From NCBI RefSeq assembly GCF_900114255.1, contig NZ_FOSL01000008.1, positions 182,692 through 246,691 of the forward strand: a stretch of DNA of 64,000 bases. Direction: 5' to 3'. Within the stretch, counting starts at the first letter, position 1. Each line of letters starts with the position of its first letter. This DNA comes from Neomesorhizobium albiziae (lineage in GTDB: Bacteria > Pseudomonadota > Alphaproteobacteria > Rhizobiales > Rhizobiaceae). Of the stretch, positions 1-10,059 are shown piece after piece. A program made the translations under genes and the position numbers. The notes under the pieces are model-generated. The model worked only from the letters and a program-made list of their open reading frames with translations. It was not told the origin of the DNA and searched no databases.

Positions 1-1426
1 CGACGGCGCGGATGCCGATCGTCAGATGTTGAGCGACCTGCCGCTTGTAGAATTCGGTCGCCATCCCCGGCAGCTTCAACTCGCCATGCAGCGGTTTGTC
101 GGAAACGCAAAGCAGCGTGCCGTAAGGCACCCGGAAGCGGAAGCCGTTCGCCGCGATCGTCGCCGATTCCATGTCGAGCGCGATGGCGCGCGATTGCGAA
201 AGGCGCTGCACCGGGCCGCGCTGCTCGCGCAGCTCCCAGTTGCGGTTGTCGATCGTGGCCACGGTGCCGGTTCGCATGATGCGCTTCAGGTCGTAGCCGG
301 AAAGCCCGGTCACCTCCGCCACCGCCTGCTCCAGCGCGACCTGGACTTCGGCGAGCGGCGGCACAGGCACCCAGACCGGCAGGTCGTCGTCAAGCACGTG
401 ATCCTCGCGCACATAGGCATGCGCCAGGACGTAGTCGCCGAGCGCCTGCGTGTTGCGCAGCCCGGCGCAGTGGCCGAGCATCAGCCAGGCATGCGGCCTC
501 AGCACAGCGATGTGGTCAGTGATCGTCTTGGCGTTGGACGGACCGACGCCGATATTGACCATGGTGATGCCGCTGTGCCCCGGCTTCACCAGATGGTAGG
601 CCGGCATCTGCGGCATGCGCAGCGGCGAGGCGCCATCCTGCGGCGCCGTTTCGCCGACATGCGTCACCAAATTGCCCGGCTCGATGAAGGCCGTATAACC
701 GCCGCCGCCATTGGCCATCAGGTTGCGCGCATGCACGCAGAACTCGTCGATGTAGAATTGGTAGTTGGTGAACAGTACGAAATTCTGGAAGTGCTGCGGG
801 CTGGTCGCCGTGTAGTGCGAAAGCCGGTGCAGCGAATAGTCGATGCGTTGCGCCGTGAACGGCGCCAGCGGCAGCGGCTCGCCGGGGATCGGCTCGAACG
901 TTCCGTTGGCGATGTGGTCGTCGGTTGCGTTGAGGTCGGGCACGTCGAAGATGTCGCGCAGGGGTCGCTGGATGCGGTCCGCCGACGAAGCGTCGACATG
1001 CGTGCCTTCGAGGAACGCAAAATGCACCGGGATCGGCGTTTCCGATTCCGAAATGGTGACCGGTACGCCGTGGTTGCGCATGATCACCCGCAGTTGGTCG
1101 GTAAGATAGCTTTCGAAGAGATCGGGCCGCGTTACCGTTGTCGAATAATGGCCGGGAGAGGGCATGTGTCCGTAGGCGAGGCGGGAGTCTATCTGCGCAA
1201 AGGAAGACGTCGTCATGCTGACTTCGGGATAGAAGGCGCGGAAGCGTTGCGGGCTGTGGTCGCCCTCGGCGAGTTTCTTGAAGGAGTCGCGCAGGAACGC
1301 TGTGTTGCGCTCGTAGAGAACGCGCAGCATGGCTACCGCTTCGGCAGCGTCAGTGAAACTTTGCCGGGCAAATGGCTCCGGACTGGCAACGGATTCTATG
1401 GGTTCTGGGTAGATTCGCTTTTCCAT
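1..1426 (-). CDS. amn: AMP nucleosidase, 3' end cut by window edge
   Basis: Cleaves AMP to adenine and ribose 5-phosphate in the cytoplasm (purine salvage). I translated the minus strand because the frame leaves the window without a stop. From ATG at 1426 it is open for about 475 codons, close to the roughly 480-residue E. coli Amn. Matching blocks include FQNFVLFTNYQFY in the N-terminal domain, then GITMVNIGVGPSNAKT, AWLMLGHCAGLRNTQALGDY and IALDMESATIAANGYRFRVP in the phosphorylase-like catalytic domain, ending with LLCVSDKPLHGELKLPG. Only the last few residues and the stop are missing. The ribosome-binding site before the ATG is weak, so the exact start is slightly uncertain. Confidence 0.93.
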   Translation of the reverse strand, partial: MEKRIYPEPIESVASPEPFARQSFTDAAEAVAMLRVLYERNTAFLRDSFKKLAEGDHSPQRFRAFYPEVSMTTSSFAQIDSRLAYGHMPSPGHYSTTVTRPDLFESYLTDQLRVIMRNHGVPVTISESETPIPVHFAFLEGTHVDASSADRIQRPLRDIFDVPDLNATDDHIANGTFEPIPGEPLPLAPFTAQRIDYSLHRLSHYTATSPQHFQNFVLFTNYQFYIDEFCVHARNLMANGGGGYTAFIEPGNLVTHVGETAPQDGASPLRMPQMPAYHLVKPGHSGITMVNIGVGPSNAKTITDHIAVLRPHAWLMLGHCAGLRNTQALGDYVLAHAYVREDHVLDDDLPVWVPVPPLAEVQVALEQAVAEVTGLSGYDLKRIMRTGTVATIDNRNWELREQRGPVQRLSQSRAIALDMESATIAANGFRFRVPYGTLLCVSDKPLHGELKLPGMATEFYKRQVAQHLTIGIRAV

Positions 1427-1496
1427 GACCCAATATAGAGATTTGGGTCAGCCCATGGGAGGGGGGCCATTCCAGAATCTGACGACACCCCAGCCG

Positions 1497-1694
1497 TCAG
1501 CCGCGCTGCAGGCTGACAAGCAGCACGAAACCCATGCCGCTCTTCTTCGGCGCCGGCGCTTCGATCGTCGTGACGCGGCTGTCGGCGCGAACACCCTGGA
1601 TCGCGAGCAGCGGGCTCCACAACACCAGCATGATCGCTGCTGCGCGGGGCAGGTGGCGAAGCACTTTGAGAACTGGGTTGATCGAGCGGTTCAT
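1497..1694 (-). CDS. small exported or membrane protein, unknown
   Basis: A 65-residue ORF with a basic N-terminus (MNRSINPVLKVLRHLPR), a hydrophobic stretch at about residues 18-35 ending near GVRADS, and a short polar tail. This looks like a signal peptide or a single membrane anchor. It lies 33 bases downstream of another tiny membrane ORF on the same strand, so the two may form an operon. No family is recognised. Coding status is inferred from composition and arrangement only. Confidence 0.4.
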   Translation of the reverse strand: MNRSINPVLKVLRHLPRAAAIMLVLWSPLLAIQGVRADSRVTTIEAPAPKKSGMGFVLLVSLQRG

Positions 1695-1727
1695 AGACGT
1701 TGGCCTTGGGTTGAACGGGTTGGGTTG

Positions 1728-1877
1728 TTATCCGCGCGGGGTGCTGCAGGAGAATGCGCAAGGCGCGGCGATGCCACGGTGGCGGTCGGAGCGCCCTGCC
1801 TCTGCGACGAGAAGGGCAAAGAACAGTCCAAACAGCGCCGTAATCAGGCAGACGATGGTGAAGCGGCGAGCGAGCAT
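1728..1877 (-). CDS. 49-residue small membrane protein
   Basis: The ORF encodes 49 residues starting MLARRFTIVCLITALFGLFF, with one clear transmembrane helix (about residues 7-25) followed by a short charged, cysteine-containing tail ending CSTPRG. The sequence GAGGG stands about eight bases before the ATG, a credible ribosome-binding site. It is divergent from the GST gene that starts at 2028. No family is recognised; the function could be a small regulatory membrane peptide, but nothing in the sequence shows this. Confidence 0.45.
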   Translation of the reverse strand: MLARRFTIVCLITALFGLFFALLVAEAGRSDRHRGIAAPCAFSCSTPRG

Positions 1878-2027
1878 CGGTGTATCCCTCAATTCATGGA
1901 CACACTTTGCCTGTTGCGGGCTGAACCGGCCCTGAGACCGCCGTTCATCCTGCGTTCAAAAACTTTGACGTGACGCGGGTGGCCCCGGCGGGCAATCTGC
2001 GCCGGAATTCAAACAGGAGCATGCCCG

Positions 2028-2756
2028 ATGGCCACCCAGACCAAGCCGATCGAACTGCATTATTGGCCGACGCCAAACGGCTGGAAGATCACCATCATGC
2101 TGGAGGAACTCGGCATCCCCTACACGGTGAAATTCGTCAACATCGGCCGTGGCGAGCAGTTCGAGCCGTCATTCCTGAAGATCGCGCCCAATAACCGCAT
2201 GCCGGCGATCGTGGATCCCGAGGGGCCTTCTTCCAACGGAAAAGGGGGCGGCGAGCCGATCTCGGTCTTCGAGTCCGGCGCCATCCTTCAATATCTCGGC
2301 CGCAAGTTCGGGCAATTCTATCCGGCGGACGAGCGCGCCCGCGTGGAGGTCGACCAATGGCTGTTCTGGCAGATGGGTGGCTTGGGTCCGATGGCCGGAC
2401 AGGCGCATCATTTCCGCCAGTATGCGCCGGAGAAGATCCCTTACGCCATCGACCGCTACACTAACGAGTGCAACCGGCTCTATGGCGTCATGAACCAGCG
2501 CCTCGCGGACCGGCAGTTCTTGGCTGGCGACTATTCGATTGCCGATATGGCCTGCATCGGCTGGGTGAGGCCCTACAAGAACCAGGGCCAGGATCTCGAC
2601 GACTTTCCCAATCTCAAGCGCTGGTTCGAGGCGATCATGGCCCGGCCGGCCGTCGAAAGGGCGATGGAGGTGGGCAAGGAAGAGCGCGAGAAATCCAATC
2701 TCGCCAATGACAAGGAAGCCCAGAAGGTGCTGTTCGGCCAGCGTGCGAGAGCCTGA
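2028..2756 (+). CDS. nu-class glutathione S-transferase, YfcG/YghU-like
   Basis: Cytosolic thioredoxin-fold enzyme of 242 residues. The N-terminal motif YWPTPNGWKITIMLEE matches the TPNG(H/W)K motif of YfcG, whose Thr/Asn act on glutathione disulfide, and FESGAILQYL is the conserved Glu-Ser glutathione-binding element. The C-terminal helical domain has DYSIADMACIGWV. YfcG-type proteins work mainly as disulfide-bond reductases with two bound glutathiones rather than as classic conjugating enzymes. ATG 2028 is preceded by AGGAG at 2015-2019 with 8 bases of spacing; the ATG at 2021 is too close to that site to be used. The gene stands alone. Confidence 0.88.
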   Translation: MATQTKPIELHYWPTPNGWKITIMLEELGIPYTVKFVNIGRGEQFEPSFLKIAPNNRMPAIVDPEGPSSNGKGGGEPISVFESGAILQYLGRKFGQFYPADERARVEVDQWLFWQMGGLGPMAGQAHHFRQYAPEKIPYAIDRYTNECNRLYGVMNQRLADRQFLAGDYSIADMACIGWVRPYKNQGQDLDDFPNLKRWFEAIMARPAVERAMEVGKEEREKSNLANDKEAQKVLFGQRARA

Positions 2757-2766
2757 GAGCATGTGT

Positions 2767-2798
2767 TCGCGGCCACCGTATGAGCGCGGTGGCCGCGG
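2767..2798. terminator. bidirectional hairpin between convergent genes
   Basis: GCGGCCACCG at 2769-2778 pairs perfectly with CGGTGGCCGC at 2787-2796 around an eight-base loop. It lies between the 3' ends of the convergent GST and DUF2147 genes. No good U-tract follows on either side, so this is a weak intrinsic terminator at best. Confidence 0.55.
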
Positions 2799-2814
2799 CG
2801 CGCGACACGACTAA

Positions 2815-3159
2815 TTATTGGCGGGCCAAACTCTCGCTTTTGCAAATGATCCCGCCCAGCACACAGCCGGAGAGCGAGAGCGTGTTGCCACTGACGGAGG
2901 CTTTGCCCGAATAGGTCTTGCCCTCATCGAGTTTGTTGACCTTGCCCTTGTAGCTGCCGCCGGAGCCGGCCATGCAGCCGATAGACTTGCCCTTGTATTC
3001 GCCGGTCATAACGGTGCCGCAGAATTGTCCCCCGCTTGCGGCATATTGGATCAGTGTGCCGTTCGAGCGCTTCCAGGTGCCTTCGATAGGCTCTGCCGCC
3101 AGCGCCGCGCCGGTCATCAGTGTTGCCGCCGCAACGGCCATGCTCATTTTGCGAAACAT
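2815..3159 (-). CDS. DUF2147-like exported protein
   Basis: 114 residues. An N-terminal signal peptide (MFRKMSMAVAAATLMTGAAL, cleavage near AAA/EP) is followed by a compact domain beginning PIEGTWKRSNGTLIQY, typical of DUF2147 proteins whose GxW opening resembles a lipocalin-like fold. Cysteines at CGTVM, GCMAG, GCVLG and ICKSE may form disulfides in the periplasm. The start at 3159 has a strong GGGAGGAA site just upstream; longer in-frame starts would destroy the signal peptide. Function unknown. Monocistronic. Confidence 0.75.
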   Translation of the reverse strand: MFRKMSMAVAAATLMTGAALAAEPIEGTWKRSNGTLIQYAASGGQFCGTVMTGEYKGKSIGCMAGSGGSYKGKVNKLDEGKTYSGKASVSGNTLSLSGCVLGGIICKSESLARQ

Positions 3160-3593
3160 CGGTTCCTCCCTCCGAGGGTTGCCGGCCCGGATCCTTCCGC
3201 CGCTTCCCCTTACGCAAACGTAAGCTAATCCAGTCCGGGGGAAAACAAAAGTATGACGCAGCGTCAGGTTGCGGCGATTTTCGGGCGGTTTTTTTTGCGT
3301 TGGTTTTTCAGACGGGGCGCAAATTCTTGAGCCCGCTTCCGGTTTCGTGGTTATCAAACAGTTCTTTTGCCAGGCCCAAATTTTCGACGATTTTTCGCCG
3401 AATCCGCGCCGCAGCGGCGACTCTATCCTTAATAAAATCCGAGGTTTACCTCTTGTTTGATTTTTGTTTGCGGCAAATTAAGCACGCCATTTAACGACGG
3501 ATTCAAGCCTCGGCGGCATTCTCGGAAGCATCGAAAGGGCAGCTCGAACGGGACGAAAGAAGCGGCTCTCGGAGCAAGACAGGGGACGAAGAA
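3160..3593. other. 434-base intergenic region, divergent promoters
   Basis: No gene seen. The stretch is richer in A/T than its flanks, with runs of T near 3289-3310. A 12-base palindrome GAGGTTTACCTC lies at 3441-3452. It must hold the promoters of the DUF2147 gene and of the SEL1-like gene, the latter with a purine-rich leader before 3594. I could not fix promoter elements confidently. Confidence 0.5.
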
Positions 3594-3860
3594 ATGGCAC
3601 GTTTTGAAATCCAGGAAGCCGGCTTCGGCGGCATCGGTAGCTCGGCCCAGGCCGACATTCTTTTCGAACTCGGCATGATGTATGCGACCGGCCGCGATTG
3701 CGCCGTCGACGTTGTCGCCGCCCACAAATGGTTCAACATCGCAGCCATCAAGGGATCGGACCGTGCGGCTGAAGTCCGCGCCGAACTCTCGGCCTCGATG
3801 TCCAAGCTGGAAATCGCCAAGGCGCTGCGCGAAGCGCGCGAATGGATGACCGCACACTGA
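3594..3860 (+). CDS. SEL1-like repeat small protein
   Basis: 88 residues. The central part, ADILFELGMMYATGRDC followed by DVVAAHKWFNIAAIKG, is one SEL1-type TPR-like helical hairpin with its usual LG.MYATG and AxxWFxxAA positions. The tail REAREWMTAH is amphipathic helix. SEL1 proteins act as protein-protein interaction scaffolds; no enzymatic residues are visible. GGGGACGAAGAA precedes the ATG. Short stand-alone SEL1 proteins of this kind are common in Rhizobiales. It is followed by a good terminator and stands alone. Confidence 0.8.
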   Translation: MARFEIQEAGFGGIGSSAQADILFELGMMYATGRDCAVDVVAAHKWFNIAAIKGSDRAAEVRAELSASMSKLEIAKALREAREWMTAH

Positions 3861-3971
3861 CAGGAATACCGACCTTAAACAGGGAGTTCCCGGCAAAACA
3901 GAGCGGCAAAAGCTGCCATCCGGGACAACGGCGCGAAACAGGCAAGGGGACGCCTGGACGAAGCTGACAGG

Positions 3972-4012
3972 AAAAGCCGCGACCGGTGGGAACAACCGGC
4001 GCGGCTTTCTTG
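3972..4012 (+). terminator. intrinsic terminator after SEL1-like gene
   Basis: AAAGCCGCG(A)CCGG pairs with CCGGCGCGGCTTT, with one bulged A and a nine-base loop, followed by CTT. It lies about 110 bases after the SEL1-like stop and 125 bases before the next start. Confidence 0.75.
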
Positions 4013-4136
4013 CAGCTGGATTATCCGTTTCTTTCGGCTGGCCCCGCGCGATAGACCGCATCATATGTGGCAATCCGCGTCCTGCCGCGATATCAGGATG
4101 CTTCGGGCATCGCGGATGCCGTGGAGGAACAGAGAT

Positions 4137-5255
4137 ATGATCAGGAAAACCCTTCTGGGCGCGGCTTTTTCCGGGCTTTTTCTGGTAGCGCCGGCTCACG
4201 CCGACGACATCACCTTTGCCGTCGTCGGACCGATGACGGGCCAACTCGCCAACATCGGCGACCAGTTCCGCCAAGGCGCGGAAGCGGCTGCCGCTGCGAT
4301 CAACGAGGCGGGCGGCATTGACGGCCGCCAGATCAAGATCGCCATCGAAGACGACGTCTGCGATCCCAAGCAGGCGGTGTCGGTGGCAAATCGCATCATC
4401 GCCAACGGCATCAAGTTCATCGACGGCCATGCCTGCTCCGGTTCGAGCATCCCGGCCTCGGCCGTCTATGCCGAAAGCGCTGCGCTGATGATGACGCCGG
4501 CATCGTCCAACCCGCTGCTGACCGACGACGCGGCGAAGAACGGCTGGCCGACCATCATGCGCCTCTACACCCGCGACGACGCGCAGGGCGCCTTTATCGG
4601 CCCCTGGATCGCCGAGAAGTACAAGGGCAAGAACGTCGTCATCCTGCACGACAAGAGCGCTTACGGGCAGGGCGTGGCCGATGCGGTAAAGGCGACCATG
4701 AACGCCGGCGGCCTCAACGAAGTGATGTATGACGGCATCAACGCCGGTGAAAAGGACTACACGGCCCTGGTCACCAAGATGAAAGAACTGAAGGCCGATG
4801 TCGTCTATTTCGGCGGCTATCACCCCGAAGCGGGCCTCATCCTGCGCCAGGCGGCCGAGCAGAACTTCAAGTTCCAGCTGATCATGCCGGACTCCATCGC
4901 ATCGCCGGAATTCTGGCAGATCGCCGGCCCGGCCGGTGAAGGCACCATGTTCGTCTTCCCGTCGGACCCGCAGTCGAAACCCGAAGCCAAGGCGGCGATC
5001 GAGAAGATCAAGGCCGGCGGCTTCGTGCCGGAAGGCTTTACGCTGTTCTCATACGCAACGATCCAGGCATTCGCCGAGGGCATCAAGCGTGCCGGCAGCG
5101 ACGACCCGATGAAGGTCGCCGAGGCATTGAAGAACGGCCAGCCCATCGACACCGTCGTCGGCCAGGTGACTTTCGATAAAAAGGGCGACCTGAAGAACGC
5201 CAGCTACGACATCAACCAGTGGCATGACGGCAAGTACGCGCCGATCAAGCAGTAA
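4137..5255 (+). CDS. livK: branched-chain amino acid ABC transporter binding protein
   Basis: Periplasmic type I solute-binding protein of 372 residues that would deliver Leu/Ile/Val (or a related amino acid) to a Liv-type ABC permease. The signal peptide is MIRKTLLGAAFSGLFLVAPA with cleavage at AHA-DD. The mature protein begins ITFAVVGPMTGQLANIGDQF and has the conserved cysteine pair DDVCDP and HACSGS seen in LivJ/LivK. GGAGG at 4123-4127 supports ATG 4137 over upstream in-frame codons. No permease or ATPase genes are adjacent, so it is an orphan binding protein here. Proximity to the leucine-catabolism genes fits a role in leucine uptake, which is inference. Confidence 0.88.
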   Translation: MIRKTLLGAAFSGLFLVAPAHADDITFAVVGPMTGQLANIGDQFRQGAEAAAAAINEAGGIDGRQIKIAIEDDVCDPKQAVSVANRIIANGIKFIDGHACSGSSIPASAVYAESAALMMTPASSNPLLTDDAAKNGWPTIMRLYTRDDAQGAFIGPWIAEKYKGKNVVILHDKSAYGQGVADAVKATMNAGGLNEVMYDGINAGEKDYTALVTKMKELKADVVYFGGYHPEAGLILRQAAEQNFKFQLIMPDSIASPEFWQIAGPAGEGTMFVFPSDPQSKPEAKAAIEKIKAGGFVPEGFTLFSYATIQAFAEGIKRAGSDDPMKVAEALKNGQPIDTVVGQVTFDKKGDLKNASYDINQWHDGKYAPIKQ

Positions 5256-5276
5256 GCTTCGCAGCTTAAGCAGTGC

Positions 5277-5306
5277 AAAAGGCCGGGTTCGTCCCGGCCT
5301 TTTTTG
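5277..5306 (+). terminator. strong intrinsic terminator
   Basis: AAAAGGCCGGG TTCGT CCCGGCCTTTTTT: a perfect GC stem followed by six T. It also separates livK from the convergent mccA gene and can act on both strands because of its A/T-flanked stem. Confidence 0.9.
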
Positions 5307-5330
5307 GTGCCTGAAGGACGTCCCGCCTGT

Positions 5331-7274
<1,944 letters not shown>

Positions 7275-7298
7275 GTACCCTCGTTTGTCACTGTCAAT

Positions 7299-8060
7299 TC
7301 ATCGGCTCGGGCCGACCAGGGAGAACGCCGCGCCTTGCGGATCCACGCAGTTGATGACCCAACTGCCGCCCGGCACTTCCATCGGCCCCATCTGGATCTG
7401 TCCGCCGTTCGCGGTAACGCGCGCCGCCGCGTCATCGATGCCGGAAACGTTGAAGTAAAAACCCCAGCACGGCATCGGGATGTTCGGCGTTCGATTCATC
7501 ATGCCTCCAGCCTGTTCACCGTCGATCGCGAAGAGCTGATACGTACCCATTTCGCCCATGTCCATCGACTGGTCTTTGGTCCAGCCGAACTGGCTGGAAT
7601 AGAAGTCGAGGGCCTTCTCCCAGCCGTCGGTATAGAGTTCGCGCCAGCCGATATGGCCGACCGTGCCCATCGGCGCCGGCGGCTGCTCCGGACCTTGCGG
7701 GGCGAGAAGCATGAACATCGCCCCTTGGGGATCGGCTACCACAAAGAACCGGCCGACGCCCGGAATATCCTCGGGCGCACGCTGAACGGCGCCGCCAGCC
7801 GCCCGGATACTTTCGCTCTTGGCGTCGACATCGGCGGCGTAGATGTAGCCCATCCAGGCTGGCTGTGCGCCCATGTTCGCCGCTTCGGCGGGAATGTTCA
7901 TCAAACCGCCGACGGGGGTCTCGCCCGCCTTGACGATGGTGTAGGGCAAATCACCGCCGCCAAAATCCTCGGTGCTCCAGCCCACAACTTCGCTGTAGAA
8001 CTTTTCCGCCGCCTTGAGATCGGAAGTCATCAGTTCATACCAGATGAATTTCGAGGCCAT
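7299..8060 (-). CDS. two-domain VOC (glyoxalase/bleomycin-resistance fold) protein
   Basis: 253 residues with two VOC modules: MASKFIWYELMTSDLKAAEK (1-120) and VGHIGWRELYTDGWEKALDF (about 133-253). Each ends with a DPQGAMF or DPQGAAF strand. The FIWYELMTSD start resembles the duplicated-VOC CFP32/hydroxylase-like group. Which small molecule it binds cannot be read from the sequence. The start at 8060 is preceded by GGGAGCG; a longer in-frame extension lacks a site and has low-complexity content. Its stop is 24 bases before mccA, so it is probably co-transcribed with it. Confidence 0.8.
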   Translation of the reverse strand: MASKFIWYELMTSDLKAAEKFYSEVVGWSTEDFGGGDLPYTIVKAGETPVGGLMNIPAEAANMGAQPAWMGYIYAADVDAKSESIRAAGGAVQRAPEDIPGVGRFFVVADPQGAMFMLLAPQGPEQPPAPMGTVGHIGWRELYTDGWEKALDFYSSQFGWTKDQSMDMGEMGTYQLFAIDGEQAGGMMNRTPNIPMPCWGFYFNVSGIDDAAARVTANGGQIQMGPMEVPGGSWVINCVDPQGAAFSLVGPSR

Positions 8061-8315
8061 GTTTCGCTCCCTTGGTTGGTGTCGAACTCTTTCGCCCCCG
8101 GCCAGCGCCGGCCGGAGCATGTTCGATCGCGAGGCGGTGACGTTGCGCCCGGAAAGGGCGAACGGCAATATACTGACATCACAATCTTGACGACGCGAAG
8201 ACAAGCATCGTGCAACCCGGCGAAACCGCCCTGTGGAGGGTCCCGCGCGACGCAGCCGGCGTGTTTGATGACTTGTTGGTTTGCCGCACGGGCTGCGAGT
8301 GCGCCCATGCGATGA

Positions 8316-8435
8316 AATTTGACGCGGACGGTTGCCCCGGTCTTGGCGCAGATGCAGGCCTGTCTGCGCGACAGGGAGAAGTTTTCCGAAGCCTGCCACA
8401 AGGTTGTTGAAGCGCATGGCGGGCGAGGGGCTTAA
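8316..8435 (+). pseudogene. fragment of cysteine-rich-repeat protein
   Basis: An open stretch without a proper start reads PVLAQMQACLRDREKFSEAC followed by HKVVEAHGG and a stop. The spacing CL-x8/9-S-x-x-C matches the second half of the Cys_rich_FGFR-type repeat found in small exported bacterial proteins. The first half (C-x3-D...C) is absent and a stop lies just upstream at 8313-8315. I read it as a decayed gene tail. A terminator-like hairpin follows at 8501. Low certainty. Confidence 0.3.
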
Positions 8436-8500
8436 CCTGCCGCTTGCAGTGTCCGACCGACCCGCGAGACAGGCCTCGGCCAACATCGTCATCTGGCCCA

Positions 8501-8540
8501 CGACGGGAGCCGGCCTGTTCGCCTGCTCCCGTCGCTTTCT
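8501..8540 (+). terminator. terminator-like hairpin
   Basis: CGACGGGAG (8501-8509) pairs with CTCCCGTCG (8526-8534), followed by CTTTCTTTATTT on the plus strand. The only plus-strand gene it could serve is the cysteine-rich fragment, which supports that fragment once being a real gene. It also lies just past the end of the minus-strand gene at 8541. Confidence 0.55.
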
Positions 8541-8912
8541 TTATTTCGAAACGTAAACCGCACAAGCTCCTGCGATCTTGACCTTGTACTTCTTGCCCAC
8601 GGACCTGCAGTTCTCCAGTGCGCGCTCCTCGGCAGCCTTCTGTGAAGGCGCATTGAAGGCGCGTCCGCAGAAGAAGGCTTCGACCCCATCTCGCAAGGGT
8701 GTCTGCGCATAGGCGGAGTGGCCAGGGGCCGCGATGTAGTCCTTGTAGACCTTCTGGCAAGGGCCGGTCATTCCGGGTGTGAATTGCACGGGATAGCGTT
8801 TGTTGCCGATTTTCCCCGCCAGCGATTCCGCCATTCCTGCACCCGGTGTGGCCACAAGCATCATTCCCGCCAGCATCGAAGCGATTGCCGGCCGCACGTA
8901 TTTCAGTCCCAT
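8541..8912 (-). CDS. small exported cysteine-containing protein, unknown
   Basis: 123 residues. A signal peptide, MGLKYVRPAIASMLAGMMLV, with cleavage near GMAES, is followed by a soluble domain with four cysteines in contexts GPCQKVYKDYIAA, AFFCGRAFN, ENCRSVG and GACAVYVSK. The phrase CGRAFNAPSQKAAEERALENC, with regularly spaced A/E/R and its C-terminal return strand, resembles a DUF4189-like or similar small secreted domain, but I do not recognise it firmly. GGGGGA precedes ATG 8912. It sits inside the accessory stretch that separates mccA from mccB. Confidence 0.65.
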   Translation of the reverse strand: MGLKYVRPAIASMLAGMMLVATPGAGMAESLAGKIGNKRYPVQFTPGMTGPCQKVYKDYIAAPGHSAYAQTPLRDGVEAFFCGRAFNAPSQKAAEERALENCRSVGKKYKVKIAGACAVYVSK

Positions 8913-9463
8913 TCTCTGTATTCCCCCTTTGAACGGGACAAGGGTTAGCTGCAATCTGTGCGTGTGAAAAGAAGTAATGGTGTACGGTTGTCATTATTCA
9001 CAGCTCGCGCGATCCCAGTAAGTCAATTCAAGCTCTCCGCCGGCGAGGTCTTTTATCGCAGGCTCCAACTTCCATCGGCACAAGCTTCTCCGTCGCCACG
9101 CCCCGTTTCCGGTCTGGCCATTGAGTGGAGCCCTTCGACAGGCTCAGGAGTGGGAAGCGGCGCCTGGGACCGTGCCGTTTCAAATTTATACGAGGCCCGG
9201 TCTCCCAGGCGCCGCCGGTGTTCTTGCCCTACCGCAGGGAGCGCGGCTTTCACACCGCGAACTAGCCTCGGTCAGGGCCCGGACCTACGGGTTCATTCCC
9301 CCAGCAACGCCACCGTAGCGCTGCCGATCCGGCACCGTCCCCTCCACGCTCATCCGGTTCATGACCCGTGTTCCCGTGAGGGCGATGCAGCCATTATGCG
9401 GGAGCGGCAAAGGGGTGTGGACAAAACCGGGGGAAGACTGCTAACAGATGCTGACAATGGGCA
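8913..9463. other. non-coding or degraded accessory DNA
   Basis: About 550 bases without a convincing gene. It holds the short phrase GAGCCCTTCGACAGGCTCAG near 9128 (a dispersed motif I have seen in several alphaproteobacterial genomes) and a 59-base inverted repeat, listed separately. Reading frames are short and broken. Confidence 0.5.
9157..9215. repeat. imperfect inverted repeat
   Basis: GCGGCGCCTGGGA (from 9157) is the reverse complement of TCCCAGGCGCCGC (to 9215), with the inner arms CCGTGCC and GGCCCGG partly pairing. This is a long hairpin in a gene-free stretch, typical of dispersed intergenic elements. Confidence 0.6.
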
Positions 9464-9517
9464 ATGCTCATCGTGTGCGAGGCCACTGGTGGCTATGAGC
9501 GCCATGTGCTTGCTGCG
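9464..9517 (+). mobile_element. IS110-family transposase remnant
   Basis: The reading MLIVCEATGGYERHVLAA corresponds to the diagnostic (V/L)CEATGGYE block of IS110/IS1111 DEDD transposases. The reading frame then degenerates and no start, catalytic C-terminus or element ends can be found. Only a scar of an insertion sequence remains. It lies directly next to the broken DUF2019-like gene. Confidence 0.45.
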
Positions 9518-9621
9518 TCGTCGTACTTGCCATTCCCCTGCAGGCCTCCACACCATATCGCAGGCGGCCATGCCATTATGCGCCAGTCGCTCCACCTGGC
9601 GGTCACCGAAAGGCCGCGCTG

Positions 9622-10039
9622 TCAGAACGACCCTCCTTCCGGTTGTCGCGGCAAGTTGATGCCAAACGCCTTCAATGGCTCGATCAGCTTGTTCTGATCG
9701 AAATCCTTGATGCCGAAATGATCGTAGAGCCGTGCCTTGGCCTCCGTGCGCACCGCTACGTATCCCTTGCGGGGATCCTTGCGCAGCCATTCCACGACCA
9801 ACTTGCCGAGCACGGGAATCGCCTTGTCGGGCGCCCATGCCATGACTTGACCAGCGGCCACGACGCAAACTTCCGGCATATCGTGTGTCATTAGATGTTC
9901 GAGGGCGTCACGTCCGCGAGAATTTTCGAAAGTTGCTTTGCTACCGAGAATATTCTGTCGAAATGGCGATTTCCCGCTGATGCTCGACCAGGATAGAAAC
10001 AAGTTGCGTCGTTTCTGGATCAAAATGGATCGATTTCAT
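9622..10039 (-). pseudogene. frameshifted DUF2019-like protein, second tandem copy
   Basis: ATG at 10039 starts MKSIHFDPETTQLVSILVEH and runs 32 codons to a stop at 9941-9943. The continuation lies in another frame: LEHLMTHDMPEVCVVAAGQV, then WAPDKAIPVLGKLV and LIEPLKAFGINLPRQPEGG, ending at 9622. That part aligns with the intact neighbour (EKLLTHPMPYIRVRAAGAVM, WAPEKAIPVFGRML, LIEPLKAYGIEL). A one-base indel around 9945-9965 explains the break. Helical-repeat-like proteins of this type are probably DUF2019. The original product would have been about 138 residues. A sequencing error is the alternative. Confidence 0.6.
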
Positions 10040-10059
10040 AACCCATGTCCTTCGCGGTT

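Noticed and set aside
26..1438. 470-codon open frame on the plus strand
   Set aside because: Arg/His-rich shadow of amn; the opposite strand shows clear Amn motifs throughout.
1396..1761. 121-codon minus-strand frame overlapping the two small ORFs
   Set aside because: Proline/serine-rich, no start signal; overlaps amn and the two smaller ORFs, which have better signals.
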